The notes under the pieces were generated by a model. The model had not been told where the DNA came from, ran no database searches, and saw only the letters and a program-made list of their open reading frames with translations. From positions 72,916 to 136,915 of the forward strand of contig DLMI01000011.1 of the NCBI GenBank assembly GCA_002478145.1: DNA of 64,000 nucleotides, given 5' to 3'. The stretch comes from Acidobacteria bacterium UBA7540. GTDB lineage: Bacteria > Acidobacteriota > Terriglobia > UBA7540. The stretch's first letter is position 1. Each line of letters starts with the position of its first letter. Below, piece by piece: positions 45,000 to 53,666 of the stretch. The translations under genes were made by a program, and so were the position numbers.

Positions 45000-45161
45000 T
45001 GTTCGAAACCACAGGACGGTGGCTAGCGCCGTGAGTGCGCTAGACGCTCACGGCATCCCAGGATCGAGTTGCCTCGCACTGGGGAAGGGCGGTTGTCTTC
45101 CGGTGACACGCCCCAGCGGATTGGTGCAAACCCAGTCAAGCCCACCAACCTTCGACCATCG

Positions 45162-45932
45162 CTAACTATTCCCCCAAACAACGTACCGTTCGCCAGGGTT
45201 GGCCTTTGTCCCGCCCAAGTTCTGGCTACCGCCCTCATGGATCTTCCTCAGGCCACAGACCCACGAGTAATGCGCAAGAAACAGCTCGTCATTCAATTCG
45301 ATTGGCTCGCACACTGTCCTGCGATGATAATGCACGTGCATCCGAAAGATGCCCGGCGACCTAAGGACCCTTCGAATCTCCCTCGCCGTCTGAGCGAAAT
45401 CGTCCACATGGTCGATCGCGTTGACCGAAACCACCGCATCAAATGAGCGAGCGGGAAAGGGGATATCCTCCGCCTTGCATCGGCAGTACGTGAAGTCGTT
45501 GGACCAGACGTCGAGTGGAAATCCAACCTTTTGGTACTCGTGCACGAGCGGATCGATGCCAATCCGAAGACAATTGTTAAATGCGAGCAGGTTAGGAAAC
45601 GGGCCGCACCCTACGTCAAGGAGACGCAGACCCTGGAAGGAGTTCCCAGTGAGCTGCAAGTCCCCAACATACTTCGGCATCTGAAAGCAACGAAGCCAGG
45701 TTTCCATTGCATCGATGGGCATCCCGCGCTCGGACTTCACCTTTTGTGGTTCGCTCGGACAAGCGAAGCCATACAGCGGAGTTACACCATGATACCAGTC
45801 GACGTACCTTTTGATTTCTTCCCTCCAGAAAGCTAGCTCAGCGTCGCTTTTCCGCCGGGTTGCCCACGGGCTGGCCGCTTCAAGCTTCGCTCGAAAGGTC
45901 CTTGCTACCCTGGTCAGTGACGATAAGCTCAT
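45162..45932 (-). CDS. Class I SAM-dependent methyltransferase
   Basis: ATG 45932 has AAGGAG 8 bases upstream (256 aa). LRLLDVGCGPFPNLLAFNN is motif I, CRCKAEDIPFPARSFDAVVS motif II, and AIDHVDDFAQTAREIRRVL motif III. The protein resembles the small Methyltransf_11 enzymes of polysaccharide clusters. The gap to the next gene (45933-46093 lies upstream of this start) shows nothing clear. Confidence 0.82.
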   Translation of the reverse strand: MSLSSLTRVARTFRAKLEAASPWATRRKSDAELAFWREEIKRYVDWYHGVTPLYGFACPSEPQKVKSERGMPIDAMETWLRCFQMPKYVGDLQLTGNSFQGLRLLDVGCGPFPNLLAFNNCLRIGIDPLVHEYQKVGFPLDVWSNDFTYCRCKAEDIPFPARSFDAVVSVNAIDHVDDFAQTAREIRRVLRSPGIFRMHVHYHRRTVCEPIELNDELFLAHYSWVCGLRKIHEGGSQNLGGTKANPGERYVVWGNS

Positions 45933-46093
45933 AGATGTTGCTCCTTGCAAACCGCGAAAGTCAAAACGAGCTCACCGTTGAAAACACCCATGACCACCGA
46001 GGCTGTTGGATTGGACATGACTCCTGAGGTCGTGTATGCCGGCGCGGCCGCAAGAGAAAGCCGTTAGGGCCCTCTTGAGCCACCCGCATCAGG

Positions 46094-46909
46094 CTAGCCC
46101 CGATCATGGGAGGGACTCAAACCCACTTGCGGCGGACCTGACGTTGACAATAACCGATCGGGTTGCGGGCGCGTTGCTTCCACCACCATCGTCTCCAAGC
46201 GGTTCATCTCCTCACCGATCCAACGGCCGTGGCTTTCAATGCCCCGAAGATCATCGTCCTCGCTCTCTCCCACTGCGAACCAACGAAACCCTGAGAATCC
46301 TGTGGTCCTAAGAGCTAGCTCCATGGTATCGGGGTCGTAAATAAACTCATGGCCCCATAGGCGGAAGAAATTGTTAACCACGAAGCCCGCCAAACTTGAA
46401 CCGGGCTGAGGACCGAACTGGGCATTGCTCCACCTGATGTACTCTTCCTTTGCTCCACCCTTCGCCGCCGTAGTCAAGGCGACGATATTGTTGAGATTTG
46501 GAGTCGCAATGCGAACTCGCCCGCCACACTTCAAAACCCGATAGCACTCTCGCAGCGCCGATTGACCCTCAGCGTAGGATATGTGTTCAATGAAATGCTC
46601 GGAAAAGATATAGTCAAAAGTGCAATCCTCAAATGGGAGGGGCTCTTTTGCGTCCAGGAATAACACATTACTGTTCAGGGGGCGGATGTCGGAGTTCAGC
46701 CAACCTGGGAGGACGTTTTCACCTGCCCCGATCTGAAGTTTCCGGACTACATGAGTGCGAAGATAGGCCTGAATCGGTGCCGTCCGCTCGCGGCGCCACT
46801 TCTTAACAAGCGTCCATCTTTTGTAGTCGCGAAGGGCGTGATAAAAACGCCTTCCCACCGCGGTGCGTAGCACGGACCGCCTGCCAAGAGACCGTAACCT
46901 CTCGTTCAT
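46094..46909 (-). CDS. Class I SAM-dependent methyltransferase
   Basis: A 271-residue protein: KLQIGAGENVLPGWLNSDI (motif I and acidic loop), FDYIFSEHFIEHISYAEGQS, and VLKCGGRVRIATPNLNNIV, as in the methyltransferase group that acts on O-antigen or rhamnose-type sugars. An AGGAG lies 10 bases before the ATG. An 86-bp diverged copy of its C-terminal region (HEFIYDPDTMELALRTTGFS) sits just upstream of the start, at 46978-47063. Confidence 0.84.
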   Translation of the reverse strand: MNERLRSLGRRSVLRTAVGRRFYHALRDYKRWTLVKKWRRERTAPIQAYLRTHVVRKLQIGAGENVLPGWLNSDIRPLNSNVLFLDAKEPLPFEDCTFDYIFSEHFIEHISYAEGQSALRECYRVLKCGGRVRIATPNLNNIVALTTAAKGGAKEEYIRWSNAQFGPQPGSSLAGFVVNNFFRLWGHEFIYDPDTMELALRTTGFSGFRWFAVGESEDDDLRGIESHGRWIGEEMNRLETMVVEATRPQPDRLLSTSGPPQVGLSPSHDRG

Positions 46910-46977
46910 TCAAGCCCACTCCTGCTCCCCAGGCGCTCAGCACCTTGGAGTCAGATTTAGCCCGGTGTTCAGCTCCG

Positions 46978-47063
46978 TCCCACTGCGAACCCACGAAACC
47001 CCGAGAATCCTGTAGTCCTGAGAGCTACCTCCATCGTATCGGGGTGGCAGGTAAACGCATGGC
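46978..47063 (-). pseudogene. Remnant of a second copy of the adjacent methyltransferase gene
   Basis: Bases 46978-47063 are nearly 90 percent identical to 46268-46353. Translated, they give HAFTCHPDTMEVALRTTGFS then GFRGFAVG, against HEFIYDPDTMELALRTTGFS then GFRWFAVG in the intact gene. No start, SAM motif or further homology surrounds it. The stop codon of the neighbouring GT2 gene falls at its right edge. It is a leftover of a tandem duplication followed by deletion or gene conversion. Confidence 0.85.
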
Positions 47064-48109
47064 TACACGCGGTTCGCCGGCAAGAGCCGTTCCGAAGCAC
47101 TACGAATGACCCGGCGCACCCCAAGCCGTGCAATCCGGACGGGCAGCAAGATCAGGGCCTCGATCACACGGGGAGAGACACTACACTTCAGTCCCCCCAC
47201 AAGTAGCCCGAACCCGGTCGCGAACTCAGCCTTGGCGAATGCACCGCACGCGGCTCCGAGCGCACGGAGAGAAGCGAGTTCTCTTGCTTTTCGTGAGATG
47301 ACATCCGCCCGAGCGGAGGGGAGGAGCGGACGAATAGCTGAGATGCAGCGACGCTCATCGACAATGGTCCGGGCTGATCTCACGAGAGCCGAAGTGCATG
47401 AATCCGAGTGAACGCGAAACGTCGCCAATATGGCGGGTTCGTACCAGACCGGATAGTGCGCCGCAACTCTTGTCCACATTTCCCAATCCCCCGCATAGGG
47501 AAGGTCCGTCCGGTATCCCCCCAACTTCTCGTAGACACTGCGCCTGACGACTATCGCTGCAAACACTATCCTCTGCGACAGGCCGATTTTTTCGATGAAG
47601 CCAGGCAAGGTGCCGGAGGTCGGTCTCTCCAGCTCGGAATCCCAGAGGGGACGCTCCTGGTCATCGACGAAGGTGTACCGACAAAACGCTGCTCCCACAT
47701 CGTCGAGACCTTCAAGGGACGCTTGCAGGCGCTCGTAAAAGCCTGGAAGTACGAAATCATCAGTATGCAGAATGTGCACCCACTCGCCCAACGACCTCTC
47801 GATGCAGCTATTGAAGTTGGCGAACGGGCCGATGTTACGAGGTTGGCGAACGAAGCTTACCCGGCCTCCGGCTAGTCGCCGTACGAGCGGCTCGGGATCA
47901 TCAAGGGTGGAAGCGTCGTCAACTACCTCGATCTGCATTTCCTCAGCACCGGGATCCTGCGACAGCACACTCCTTAGTGCCCTCTCGAGATACGTCACCC
48001 GGTTGTAAACGGGGATCATAACCGACCAAAACGGTCGCGGCCCTGTGCCGCTCGGGGGGGAAATTGGGGGCGGTGGAGGATATGTCAGCACAAGAGGAAG
48101 CGAGTCCAA
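47063..48109 (-). CDS. GT2 family glycosyltransferase
   Basis: A 348-residue protein: WSVMIPVYNRVTYLERALRS, IEVVDDASTLDDPEPLVRRL, WVHILHTDDFVLPGFYERL (DXD-type site) and LPYAGDWEMWTRVAAHYPVW. The start is uncertain: the TTG at 48109 has no clear ribosome site and the first ~28 residues are proline rich. The C-terminus overlaps the end of the methyltransferase remnant. Sugar unknown. Confidence 0.86.
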   Translation of the reverse strand: MDSLPLVLTYPPPPPISPPSGTGPRPFWSVMIPVYNRVTYLERALRSVLSQDPGAEEMQIEVVDDASTLDDPEPLVRRLAGGRVSFVRQPRNIGPFANFNSCIERSLGEWVHILHTDDFVLPGFYERLQASLEGLDDVGAAFCRYTFVDDQERPLWDSELERPTSGTLPGFIEKIGLSQRIVFAAIVVRRSVYEKLGGYRTDLPYAGDWEMWTRVAAHYPVWYEPAILATFRVHSDSCTSALVRSARTIVDERRCISAIRPLLPSARADVISRKARELASLRALGAACGAFAKAEFATGFGLLVGGLKCSVSPRVIEALILLPVRIARLGVRRVIRSASERLLPANRV

Positions 48110-48206
48110 AGTTGGCCCTTTCCCTCGGTAAGCGGAGCCATGGACGCTTTGTCCACGACGATCACCCTGAAGCTCGGATAGTCGACAGAGTCAATTCTAG
48201 TGCACG

Positions 48207-48237
48207 CCCCTCTGTCCCGCAGAGCGGGATAGAGGGG
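48207..48237. repeat. Foldback repeat in the gap between GT2 and GT4 genes
   Basis: CCCCTCTGTCCCGC and GCGGGATAGAGGGG are inverted with one mismatch around AGA. The core TCCCGCAGAGCGGG and a nearby GGCTGACGCCC are also present in the MITE-like element at 6760-7041, so they belong to one family. The rest of 48110-48330 holds nothing else I can identify. Confidence 0.65.
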
Positions 48238-48330
48238 ACAGGGGGTGAGGGTCGTTGGCTGACGCCCATTCAGGGTCGATTGTAAAGAAATGGGTGGGAC
48301 GCGACACCGGAACCCCCAAATCCTGGGCCG

Positions 48331-49542
48331 TTAAGCGCGTCTCAGGCCGACAGCGCGCTCCAAATGCCAGCTTAGCCTCTCCGCGGCGTGTTTCCAGGTC
48401 CAGAAGCTGCGTACCACCTCCAGCGCCCTGCGCGCGAGTCGCTCCCTCTGGACATCATCTCGTAGGAGTTCGGTTGTGGCCTGGGCAAACGCCTCCTCGT
48501 CCCTTTCCGCTAGAATTCCTGTTTCGTTGTGAAGCACGCTCTCCCTTACTCCTCCCTCCTTTACAGCAATGACCGGGGTTCCACAGGCCATCGCCTCCAG
48601 AACTACCAACCCAAAGGGCTCCAAATACGGGGCGTAAAGAAACAGCTTAGCCTTGTTATACAGGCGAACGAGGTCGGAGTCGGAAACAAGTTTCTTGATG
48701 CTCAAGTCTACCTTAAGTGTGGCTGCAAGTCTCAGCAGGTGCGCCTCCCAGCCGGGGTCAGTCCCATTCGCGGCAATTATGATTTTGGGCCGTGCCTGTG
48801 CGTCTATGCGAGCCAAGGATCGGATGAGGAAGTCATAGCCCTTAGAAGAGCTGCACCACCCGACGGACAAAACATAATTCTCCCGGCGTTCGAAAAGAGG
48901 CCGAAAAAGGTCCGTGTCGGTTCCCAAGTACGACACAAAAGCATTGAGCCCATACGCCCTCAGGATCACCTCCCGCGAAAAGTAGGAGTTCGTCACGACA
49001 TAGGACGCGGACAGCGCGTTGCGTTTATCGAGTTGGCTCACCCGTCTGTTGCGGTAATTGCGGAGCCTCTCCCTCAACCAATCGAACCTTCGGATGGGCA
49101 CGCCAGCAGACCCCGACACTACATCCAGGACGGCCTCCTGACACCTATCGGGTTGTTGGCAATAATACACGGTAGGCTTGGCCAAGAATCTCAATATGAA
49201 TGGTGATTGCGTATCCCTATCCTGCTCGCTGAGTACCACGTCGTATGAGCCCGCATTGATGGCCTCCGCGATGGATTGCTGTCCCCGCTCTTGATCTCTC
49301 AGCGAAATGCCTAACCGCAATAGGCGTCTCAGAACAGAGGACGTGGCGCCAAGGGGCGTCCGCCGGATAGGGAAGACCCGGCATGTGGTTACGACATCCC
49401 TCAATGGCAAGAAGTTTTCCTCCGCGGTTGAGGGGATAAACGCGTCAACTGCGTGACCCGCCTTCACCAGATGTTTTGTGAGGTTGTAAAGGGCTCTCTT
49501 GCCGCCGCCGGACGGGAGGTTGTGGAAAACGGCAATTCTCAC
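48331..49542 (-). CDS. GT4 family glycosyltransferase
   Basis: A 403-residue GT-B enzyme: MRIAVFHNLPSGGGKRALYN (GGGK acceptor loop), NYVLSVGWCSSSKGYDFLIR, and YAPYLEPFGLVVLEAMACG with the EX7E glutamates. The C-terminus (RERLARRALEVVRSFWTW) is closely matched by a lone gene tail at 52172-52345. Its ATG overlaps the stop of the chimeric remnant upstream. Confidence 0.88.
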   Translation of the reverse strand: MRIAVFHNLPSGGGKRALYNLTKHLVKAGHAVDAFIPSTAEENFLPLRDVVTTCRVFPIRRTPLGATSSVLRRLLRLGISLRDQERGQQSIAEAINAGSYDVVLSEQDRDTQSPFILRFLAKPTVYYCQQPDRCQEAVLDVVSGSAGVPIRRFDWLRERLRNYRNRRVSQLDKRNALSASYVVTNSYFSREVILRAYGLNAFVSYLGTDTDLFRPLFERRENYVLSVGWCSSSKGYDFLIRSLARIDAQARPKIIIAANGTDPGWEAHLLRLAATLKVDLSIKKLVSDSDLVRLYNKAKLFLYAPYLEPFGLVVLEAMACGTPVIAVKEGGVRESVLHNETGILAERDEEAFAQATTELLRDDVQRERLARRALEVVRSFWTWKHAAERLSWHLERAVGLRRA

Positions 49543-49831
49543 TTTCGCGCCACCGCGATCAGGTCTTCTGCGAAAGCCGCATGGGGAATCCCGAGTAGTT
49601 TGGGGAGCACGCGCAGTCGGCTCTTCCGTTTCAGCCGTCCCATCAACGTGCTCTCCATGCGACCAACTTTTTCCTGTTGGACCTTTTCGAGCTTGAACCC
49701 CACTGCTCTAGCCACTGCCTCTCCGGATGCAAAAGCGTTCATCCGCGGGTCGAACAAGAAACGGGACACTCGGGCAAGCCAAGGTCGTCCAGTCCCCCGT
49801 TATCGCTAACATTGATGTGCACCACTCTCAT
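49539..49831 (-). pseudogene. Chimeric remnant: GT4 start joined to a methyltransferase tail
   Basis: From ATG 49831, which overlaps the GT2 stop by ATGA, one frame reads MRVVHINVSDNGG, the usual opening of a GT4 gene, then goes out of family. A different frame then gives GRPWLARVSRFLFDPRMNAF and ends LLGIPHAAFAEDLIAVARK, like the C-terminus of a class I methyltransferase, stopping at 49539 in a 4-base overlap with the next GT4. A GTG-started 76-codon frame exists but lacks any SAM motif. Most of two genes has been lost. Confidence 0.7.
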
Positions 49832-50961
49832 GCTCTGCGTTTCTCGCCTTTGAATCGACGAAAAAAGGAGTTCACCGCCCGCCTCAGAGGGCGTCCAGCA
49901 ACGACTGGGCGAGTCAGAAACGCGCGCCCCACGTAGACCAGAGCCCGAACGGGGCTTCCCCGTCGGTAGTGACTCCGAGCAGCCGAAAGCATTGCATTTG
50001 AAAGGGTGAATCTATCGACCGGGCTGGACCTCGAGAGATCGATCAATTCCTCAAATAACCGTAGCACTGCATCGTCCTGAGAGGCTCGTGACATCAATCC
50101 AATCAAGTGAACATAGCCGTTGACAAGAACTCGTTGTCGTGAGGTCTGGCTTACTCCCAGTTCCTCTAGAAACCCTTCAGAGATCACCGGCTCTCGGCAA
50201 GTGGGTTCGATCGAATGATCGAGCCTGACTAGCGACAGTGCATGGGCACCTAGAACCGAGAGCATTTGTTGCCTTGAGTCACACATGGTTAGCTGCTTCG
50301 AGTGGATTCTCTTGCGGAGCACCACATCGGGCAGATTGGCCACCTCCCAGCCCTCGATGATACGAAGACTGAGGTCGTAATCTTCCGCGCGCAAGAACTG
50401 AGCCCGGTAGCCTACAGTGGCGTCGAACGCTTGCTTTCGCATCATTAAAGCGGGATGAACAAGGGGAAATGAAAAGGAGCGCAGCGCGGCTCGAATCGAC
50501 GCGTCTTCCAGAGGAAGCTGCTCAAGAAAAAGCCGCCGCCCTTGATCGTCGATTCCCTCGACAGCCCCGCCCAGGAGGCCGACCTTCTCGTGATTCTCCA
50601 GGAATGCGACCTGCCGATCGAGGCGATCCGGCGGTGCCACGTCGTCTTGGTCCAAATGAGCAATATACTTGCCCCTCGCTAGTGCACAGCCGCGGTTGTC
50701 GGATGCAGCAGACCCTCTGTTCTCCTGATGGAAAACGCGAACTCGCGGATCGCTTCTCCCATAAGAATCAAGTATCGAAGCAGTCCCGTCGGTCGAGCCG
50801 TCGTTAACGATGACGAACTCGAAATCGCTGAACGTCTGCGAAAGGATGCTCTCGATGGCTTCGCGCAGGAAGCGTTCGCCATTAAAGACACTCATCACAA
50901 CGGAGACAAGTGGGTTGCCTTGCAAGGTCATCTCCGGTATGATGACGCTAACGGTCGACAT
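49828..50961 (-). CDS. GT2 family glycosyltransferase
   Basis: A 377-residue GT-A enzyme: LVSVVMSVFNGERFLREAIES, FVIVNDGSTDGTASILDSY, RGCALARGKYIAHLDQDDVA (DXD), then FLRAEDYDLSLRIIEGWEV with the catalytic-base ED. A Cys-poor helical C-terminus (residues 250-377) follows. It overlaps the WbsX gene stop by 14 bases; an internal ATG at 50931 would be too close to its ribosome site. Likely adds a hexose; donor unknown. Confidence 0.87.
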   Translation of the reverse strand: MSTVSVIIPEMTLQGNPLVSVVMSVFNGERFLREAIESILSQTFSDFEFVIVNDGSTDGTASILDSYGRSDPRVRVFHQENRGSAASDNRGCALARGKYIAHLDQDDVAPPDRLDRQVAFLENHEKVGLLGGAVEGIDDQGRRLFLEQLPLEDASIRAALRSFSFPLVHPALMMRKQAFDATVGYRAQFLRAEDYDLSLRIIEGWEVANLPDVVLRKRIHSKQLTMCDSRQQMLSVLGAHALSLVRLDHSIEPTCREPVISEGFLEELGVSQTSRQRVLVNGYVHLIGLMSRASQDDAVLRLFEELIDLSRSSPVDRFTLSNAMLSAARSHYRRGSPVRALVYVGRAFLTRPVVAGRPLRRAVNSFFRRFKGEKRRA

Positions 50962-52159
50962 ACTCGATACTCTGATTTGTAGAAGTTCCCAATGCTCGTC
51001 GTGTTGCCTCTAGGTACCTGCGGCCCCACCTCAGGCAGGGCTCCAGATGGTTGCCTTCAGCCCATTCATTCCAGGCATTAATGAAAACCAATGAACCCTC
51101 GGTGATGCCTGAGTTTTCGCTGGACGCGATGCCGACCCTCCGTCGGTTCACAATTTCACGCAACCACCGTTCGTAGATCTCTGGCGTCGAGTTAACAAGA
51201 ATGACCGCGCCCTGCTTTCGCCTCGGGCTATTGTCCCAACTCGGACACACGCAGGGTATCCGCGGATAAGCTGGAACTGGAGTCGCTAGTGCACTCTCGA
51301 CAAGGTCTTCGTACTCACAGACGAGGTTATCGCGGAATCCGGGTTCGGCCGTTCTGAGCCTCGTCCGATGCCACCACTTCCTACGAGGAATCCGCGAGTT
51401 CAACAGTACCGACCAACGCGGCTGGAACTCCACAGAAGAATCGAACCCCATGTTGCGCGGATCGCCACGCTCGTCACTAAAGCTCTCCACTCGGGCCAGA
51501 AATAAACCCTTCAAACCCGCACGTTCTGCCTCGCGCTGCCACGCTGCCGTTGTTTTTTCCGGTTCGGGCAATTCCGATGCGCGGTAAACCAAGAATAGCG
51601 GCCGGTCCGCGACTCGAATGTAACGGCGATCTAGGAAAAGAGGAATCAGGCTCCGGATGTGCGCCACATCATCTGCCGCGCTGTAGCGCTGCTCGAGCAG
51701 CACGTTGGCTTTCTGTCCGTCCCACCCGCGCGTCCAATTCTCGTTGGCCCAGCAAAGACAGAAAGGAAAGTCGGGCTCTCCGCTTTTCCAGACCTCGTTT
51801 ACCGGACGATCGAGAACCTGCCGCCCGTTGAACCAATAGTGATAGAAGCAAAACCCGTGGATTCCGTAGCTCGCGGCCAGCTCGGCCTGAGCCGCTCGCG
51901 CCTCTGGCAGTCGCAAATCATAAAACCCCAAGTCAGCCGGCAAGTGTGGCTGGTAATGACCTGGAAATCGAGGCCTAGCTCTTACGACATTGGTCCATTC
52001 AGTGAAACCTTTCCCCCACCATTCATCGTTCTCCGGGATTGGGTGGAATTGGGGAAGGTGGAAGGCAATGGCCCGGACAGAACCGCGGCTTGCGGGGGCG
52101 CGTTCGTCCGGCCTCGCGTTATTAGAATTCTGAAAAATGTCCGAAGCAGAGTGATTCAT
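50948..52159 (-). CDS. WbsX-like protein (GH99-like / glycosyltransferase WbsX)
   Basis: A 403-residue protein: AIAFHLPQFHPIPENDEWWG, GFTEWTNVVRARPRFPGHYQ, ASYGIHGFCFYHYWFNG, FCLCWANENWTRGWDG and FINAWNEWAEGNHLEP are the signatures of the WbsX family. They place it in a TIM-barrel fold near GH99 mannosidases, with acidic residues preserved (WNEWAE). Found in O-antigen clusters; its reaction is not settled. Here it sits between a GT4 remnant and a GT2 gene. Confidence 0.87.
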   Translation of the reverse strand: MNHSASDIFQNSNNARPDERAPASRGSVRAIAFHLPQFHPIPENDEWWGKGFTEWTNVVRARPRFPGHYQPHLPADLGFYDLRLPEARAAQAELAASYGIHGFCFYHYWFNGRQVLDRPVNEVWKSGEPDFPFCLCWANENWTRGWDGQKANVLLEQRYSAADDVAHIRSLIPLFLDRRYIRVADRPLFLVYRASELPEPEKTTAAWQREAERAGLKGLFLARVESFSDERGDPRNMGFDSSVEFQPRWSVLLNSRIPRRKWWHRTRLRTAEPGFRDNLVCEYEDLVESALATPVPAYPRIPCVCPSWDNSPRRKQGAVILVNSTPEIYERWLREIVNRRRVGIASSENSGITEGSLVFINAWNEWAEGNHLEPCLRWGRRYLEATRRALGTSTNQSIEYVDR

Positions 52160-52171
52160 GATTCCCGGCTT

Positions 52172-52345
52172 TTAAGTCGTCGGAGGACACACACGCTTAT
52201 TATGGAACCGGTTACACCCTCCGCTATCCTGTTTGCTCCGTGCAGCCGCCTGGCTCAAATGCGCCTCCAACCTTTCTCCTGCGCGTCGTAGGGTCCAGAA
52301 ACTCCGGACCACCTGCACCCCGCGGCGGCCCATCCGCTCACTCTG
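52172..52345 (-). pseudogene. 3' remnant of a GT4 glycosyltransferase gene
   Basis: The frame reads LGEREQSERMGRRGVQVV, then RSFWTLRRAGERLEAHLSQA, ending in TAA at 52172. It mirrors the end of the GT4 at 48331-49542, where the sequence is RERLARRALEVVRSFWTW then AAERLSWHLERA. No upstream part of the gene remains and an in-frame TGA closes the frame at about 52363. The GT9 gene's stop is 19 bases beyond. Confidence 0.75.
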
Positions 52346-52363
52346 CTCTCGTTCTCCAAGAGG

Positions 52364-53629
52364 TCAGTGGTCGCCGGCGGCTGTGTCTGTCCTAGCCCCT
52401 GCGTCGAGAAGACCGCGTGCAGCAGCCCAAACTTTGTCGGTTTCGACCCCGAGAATACAGTGCGCTTCGAGAGACTCACAGGAATCGCGGCACGGGGCCG
52501 TGGCGTGCACAGGTTGAACGACCACGTGAGGCACGCCCCAGGGATGGAGCCGAGCCGGCGAGTTATAGTGCTCTGTATCACCAGCTTCTGGGTGGCACGA
52601 AATCTCAACCACCCTACTGCCTGCCGCCGCGGCCAAGTGCATGGGGCCACTGTCGTTGGTGACAGCGAGCTGGCAACACTCGAGCACTGCGGCCGTCTGA
52701 CGCAGGGTCGTCCGGCCTGCGAGGTTGAGGAGTGCGGCCCCCAAACCTGACTCTAGCTGTGCGCCAAGGTGGCGATCTTCCGGCCCGCCGACCACCGCAA
52801 GGCGCGCATCGTATTCGCGAACGAGCGCCCGGCCCAGTTCCACAAAGCGTTCGATGGGCCAGCGCCGCTTGCGGGCACCCGCGCCCGGCGCAAGGGCAAT
52901 GACAAGATCATGGGGCCCGATACCTTCGCCCGCGCACACTTTCCGGGCGAAAGAGCGGTCTTCCTCGTCGAGCCAGATCTCCAGGCGGTCATCCCGGGCG
53001 TTGGCCCCCAGAAATCGTAAGACGTCCAGATTCCTCGCCACTTCATGTTTTGCATCGCGGTTGTCTATAACGTCGGTCAGCAGGCGGTCGAGCCCCGCGT
53101 TCTGTTGGTGTTTGCGCTGGCATACGTGTTCCGAATAACCGACACGTCGCGAGGCTCCGCTGAAATAGGTAAGATACGTTGAGAAAAAGCAATCGACGTC
53201 CCATCGGGGCAGTAAGGCAAGATCGAATCGCCGCTTCCAAAGTCGCGCGGCCGGGACATAGAGAATGCGGGCAAGCAGCTTGAGTCCTTGCGCCCGGCCC
53301 GTCGTCCGCCAGTCGAACGTGCACACCTCATTGACGTAGGGACACAATTCGACGAGGTTCAAAACCTGCGGCCTGACAACCAGCGTGATCCAGGCCGCTG
53401 GGGCATAGCGACGCAGTTCCCGCAGAAACGGCGTCGCCAGGACTACGTCACCGATCTCATCCAGGCGCACGACCAGGATCGCCCGCACGCTCTTCAGCGG
53501 TATCTCTTTGTGGGCGCGCCTTCCCGCCAAGAAGTACAGCGACCGACCGACGGCGCAGGCTGCCTCCGGCGTCGTCATCCCTCCCACCATTCTACGCGTA
53601 ATGCTTTTTAGTCCAGGTAACGGTCTCAT
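52364..53629 (-). CDS. GT9 family (heptosyltransferase-like) glycosyltransferase
   Basis: A 421-residue protein: ILVVRLDEIGDVVLATPFLR (N-terminal GD motif), ALAPGAGARKRRWPIERFVE and LAVTNDSGPMHLAAAAGSRV (donor site). The region after this, VEISCHPEAGDTEHYNSPAR, replaces the usual VALFGPT motif. A cysteine-rich CRDSCESLEAHCILGV near the end is unusual. The start may be one of three nearby ATGs. It adds a heptose-like sugar, by family resemblance. Confidence 0.87.
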   Translation of the reverse strand: MRPLPGLKSITRRMVGGMTTPEAACAVGRSLYFLAGRRAHKEIPLKSVRAILVVRLDEIGDVVLATPFLRELRRYAPAAWITLVVRPQVLNLVELCPYVNEVCTFDWRTTGRAQGLKLLARILYVPAARLWKRRFDLALLPRWDVDCFFSTYLTYFSGASRRVGYSEHVCQRKHQQNAGLDRLLTDVIDNRDAKHEVARNLDVLRFLGANARDDRLEIWLDEEDRSFARKVCAGEGIGPHDLVIALAPGAGARKRRWPIERFVELGRALVREYDARLAVVGGPEDRHLGAQLESGLGAALLNLAGRTTLRQTAAVLECCQLAVTNDSGPMHLAAAAGSRVVEISCHPEAGDTEHYNSPARLHPWGVPHVVVQPVHATAPCRDSCESLEAHCILGVETDKVWAAARGLLDAGARTDTAAGDH

Positions 53630-53666
53630 GCTGTACGGTCAGGGGTTCGGGGACGAGGTGGCCCGT

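Noticed and set aside
49539..49769. 76-codon frame as an independent small gene
   Set aside because: It is the tail of a methyltransferase without SAM-binding motifs, and starts at GTG only because of the deletion junction.
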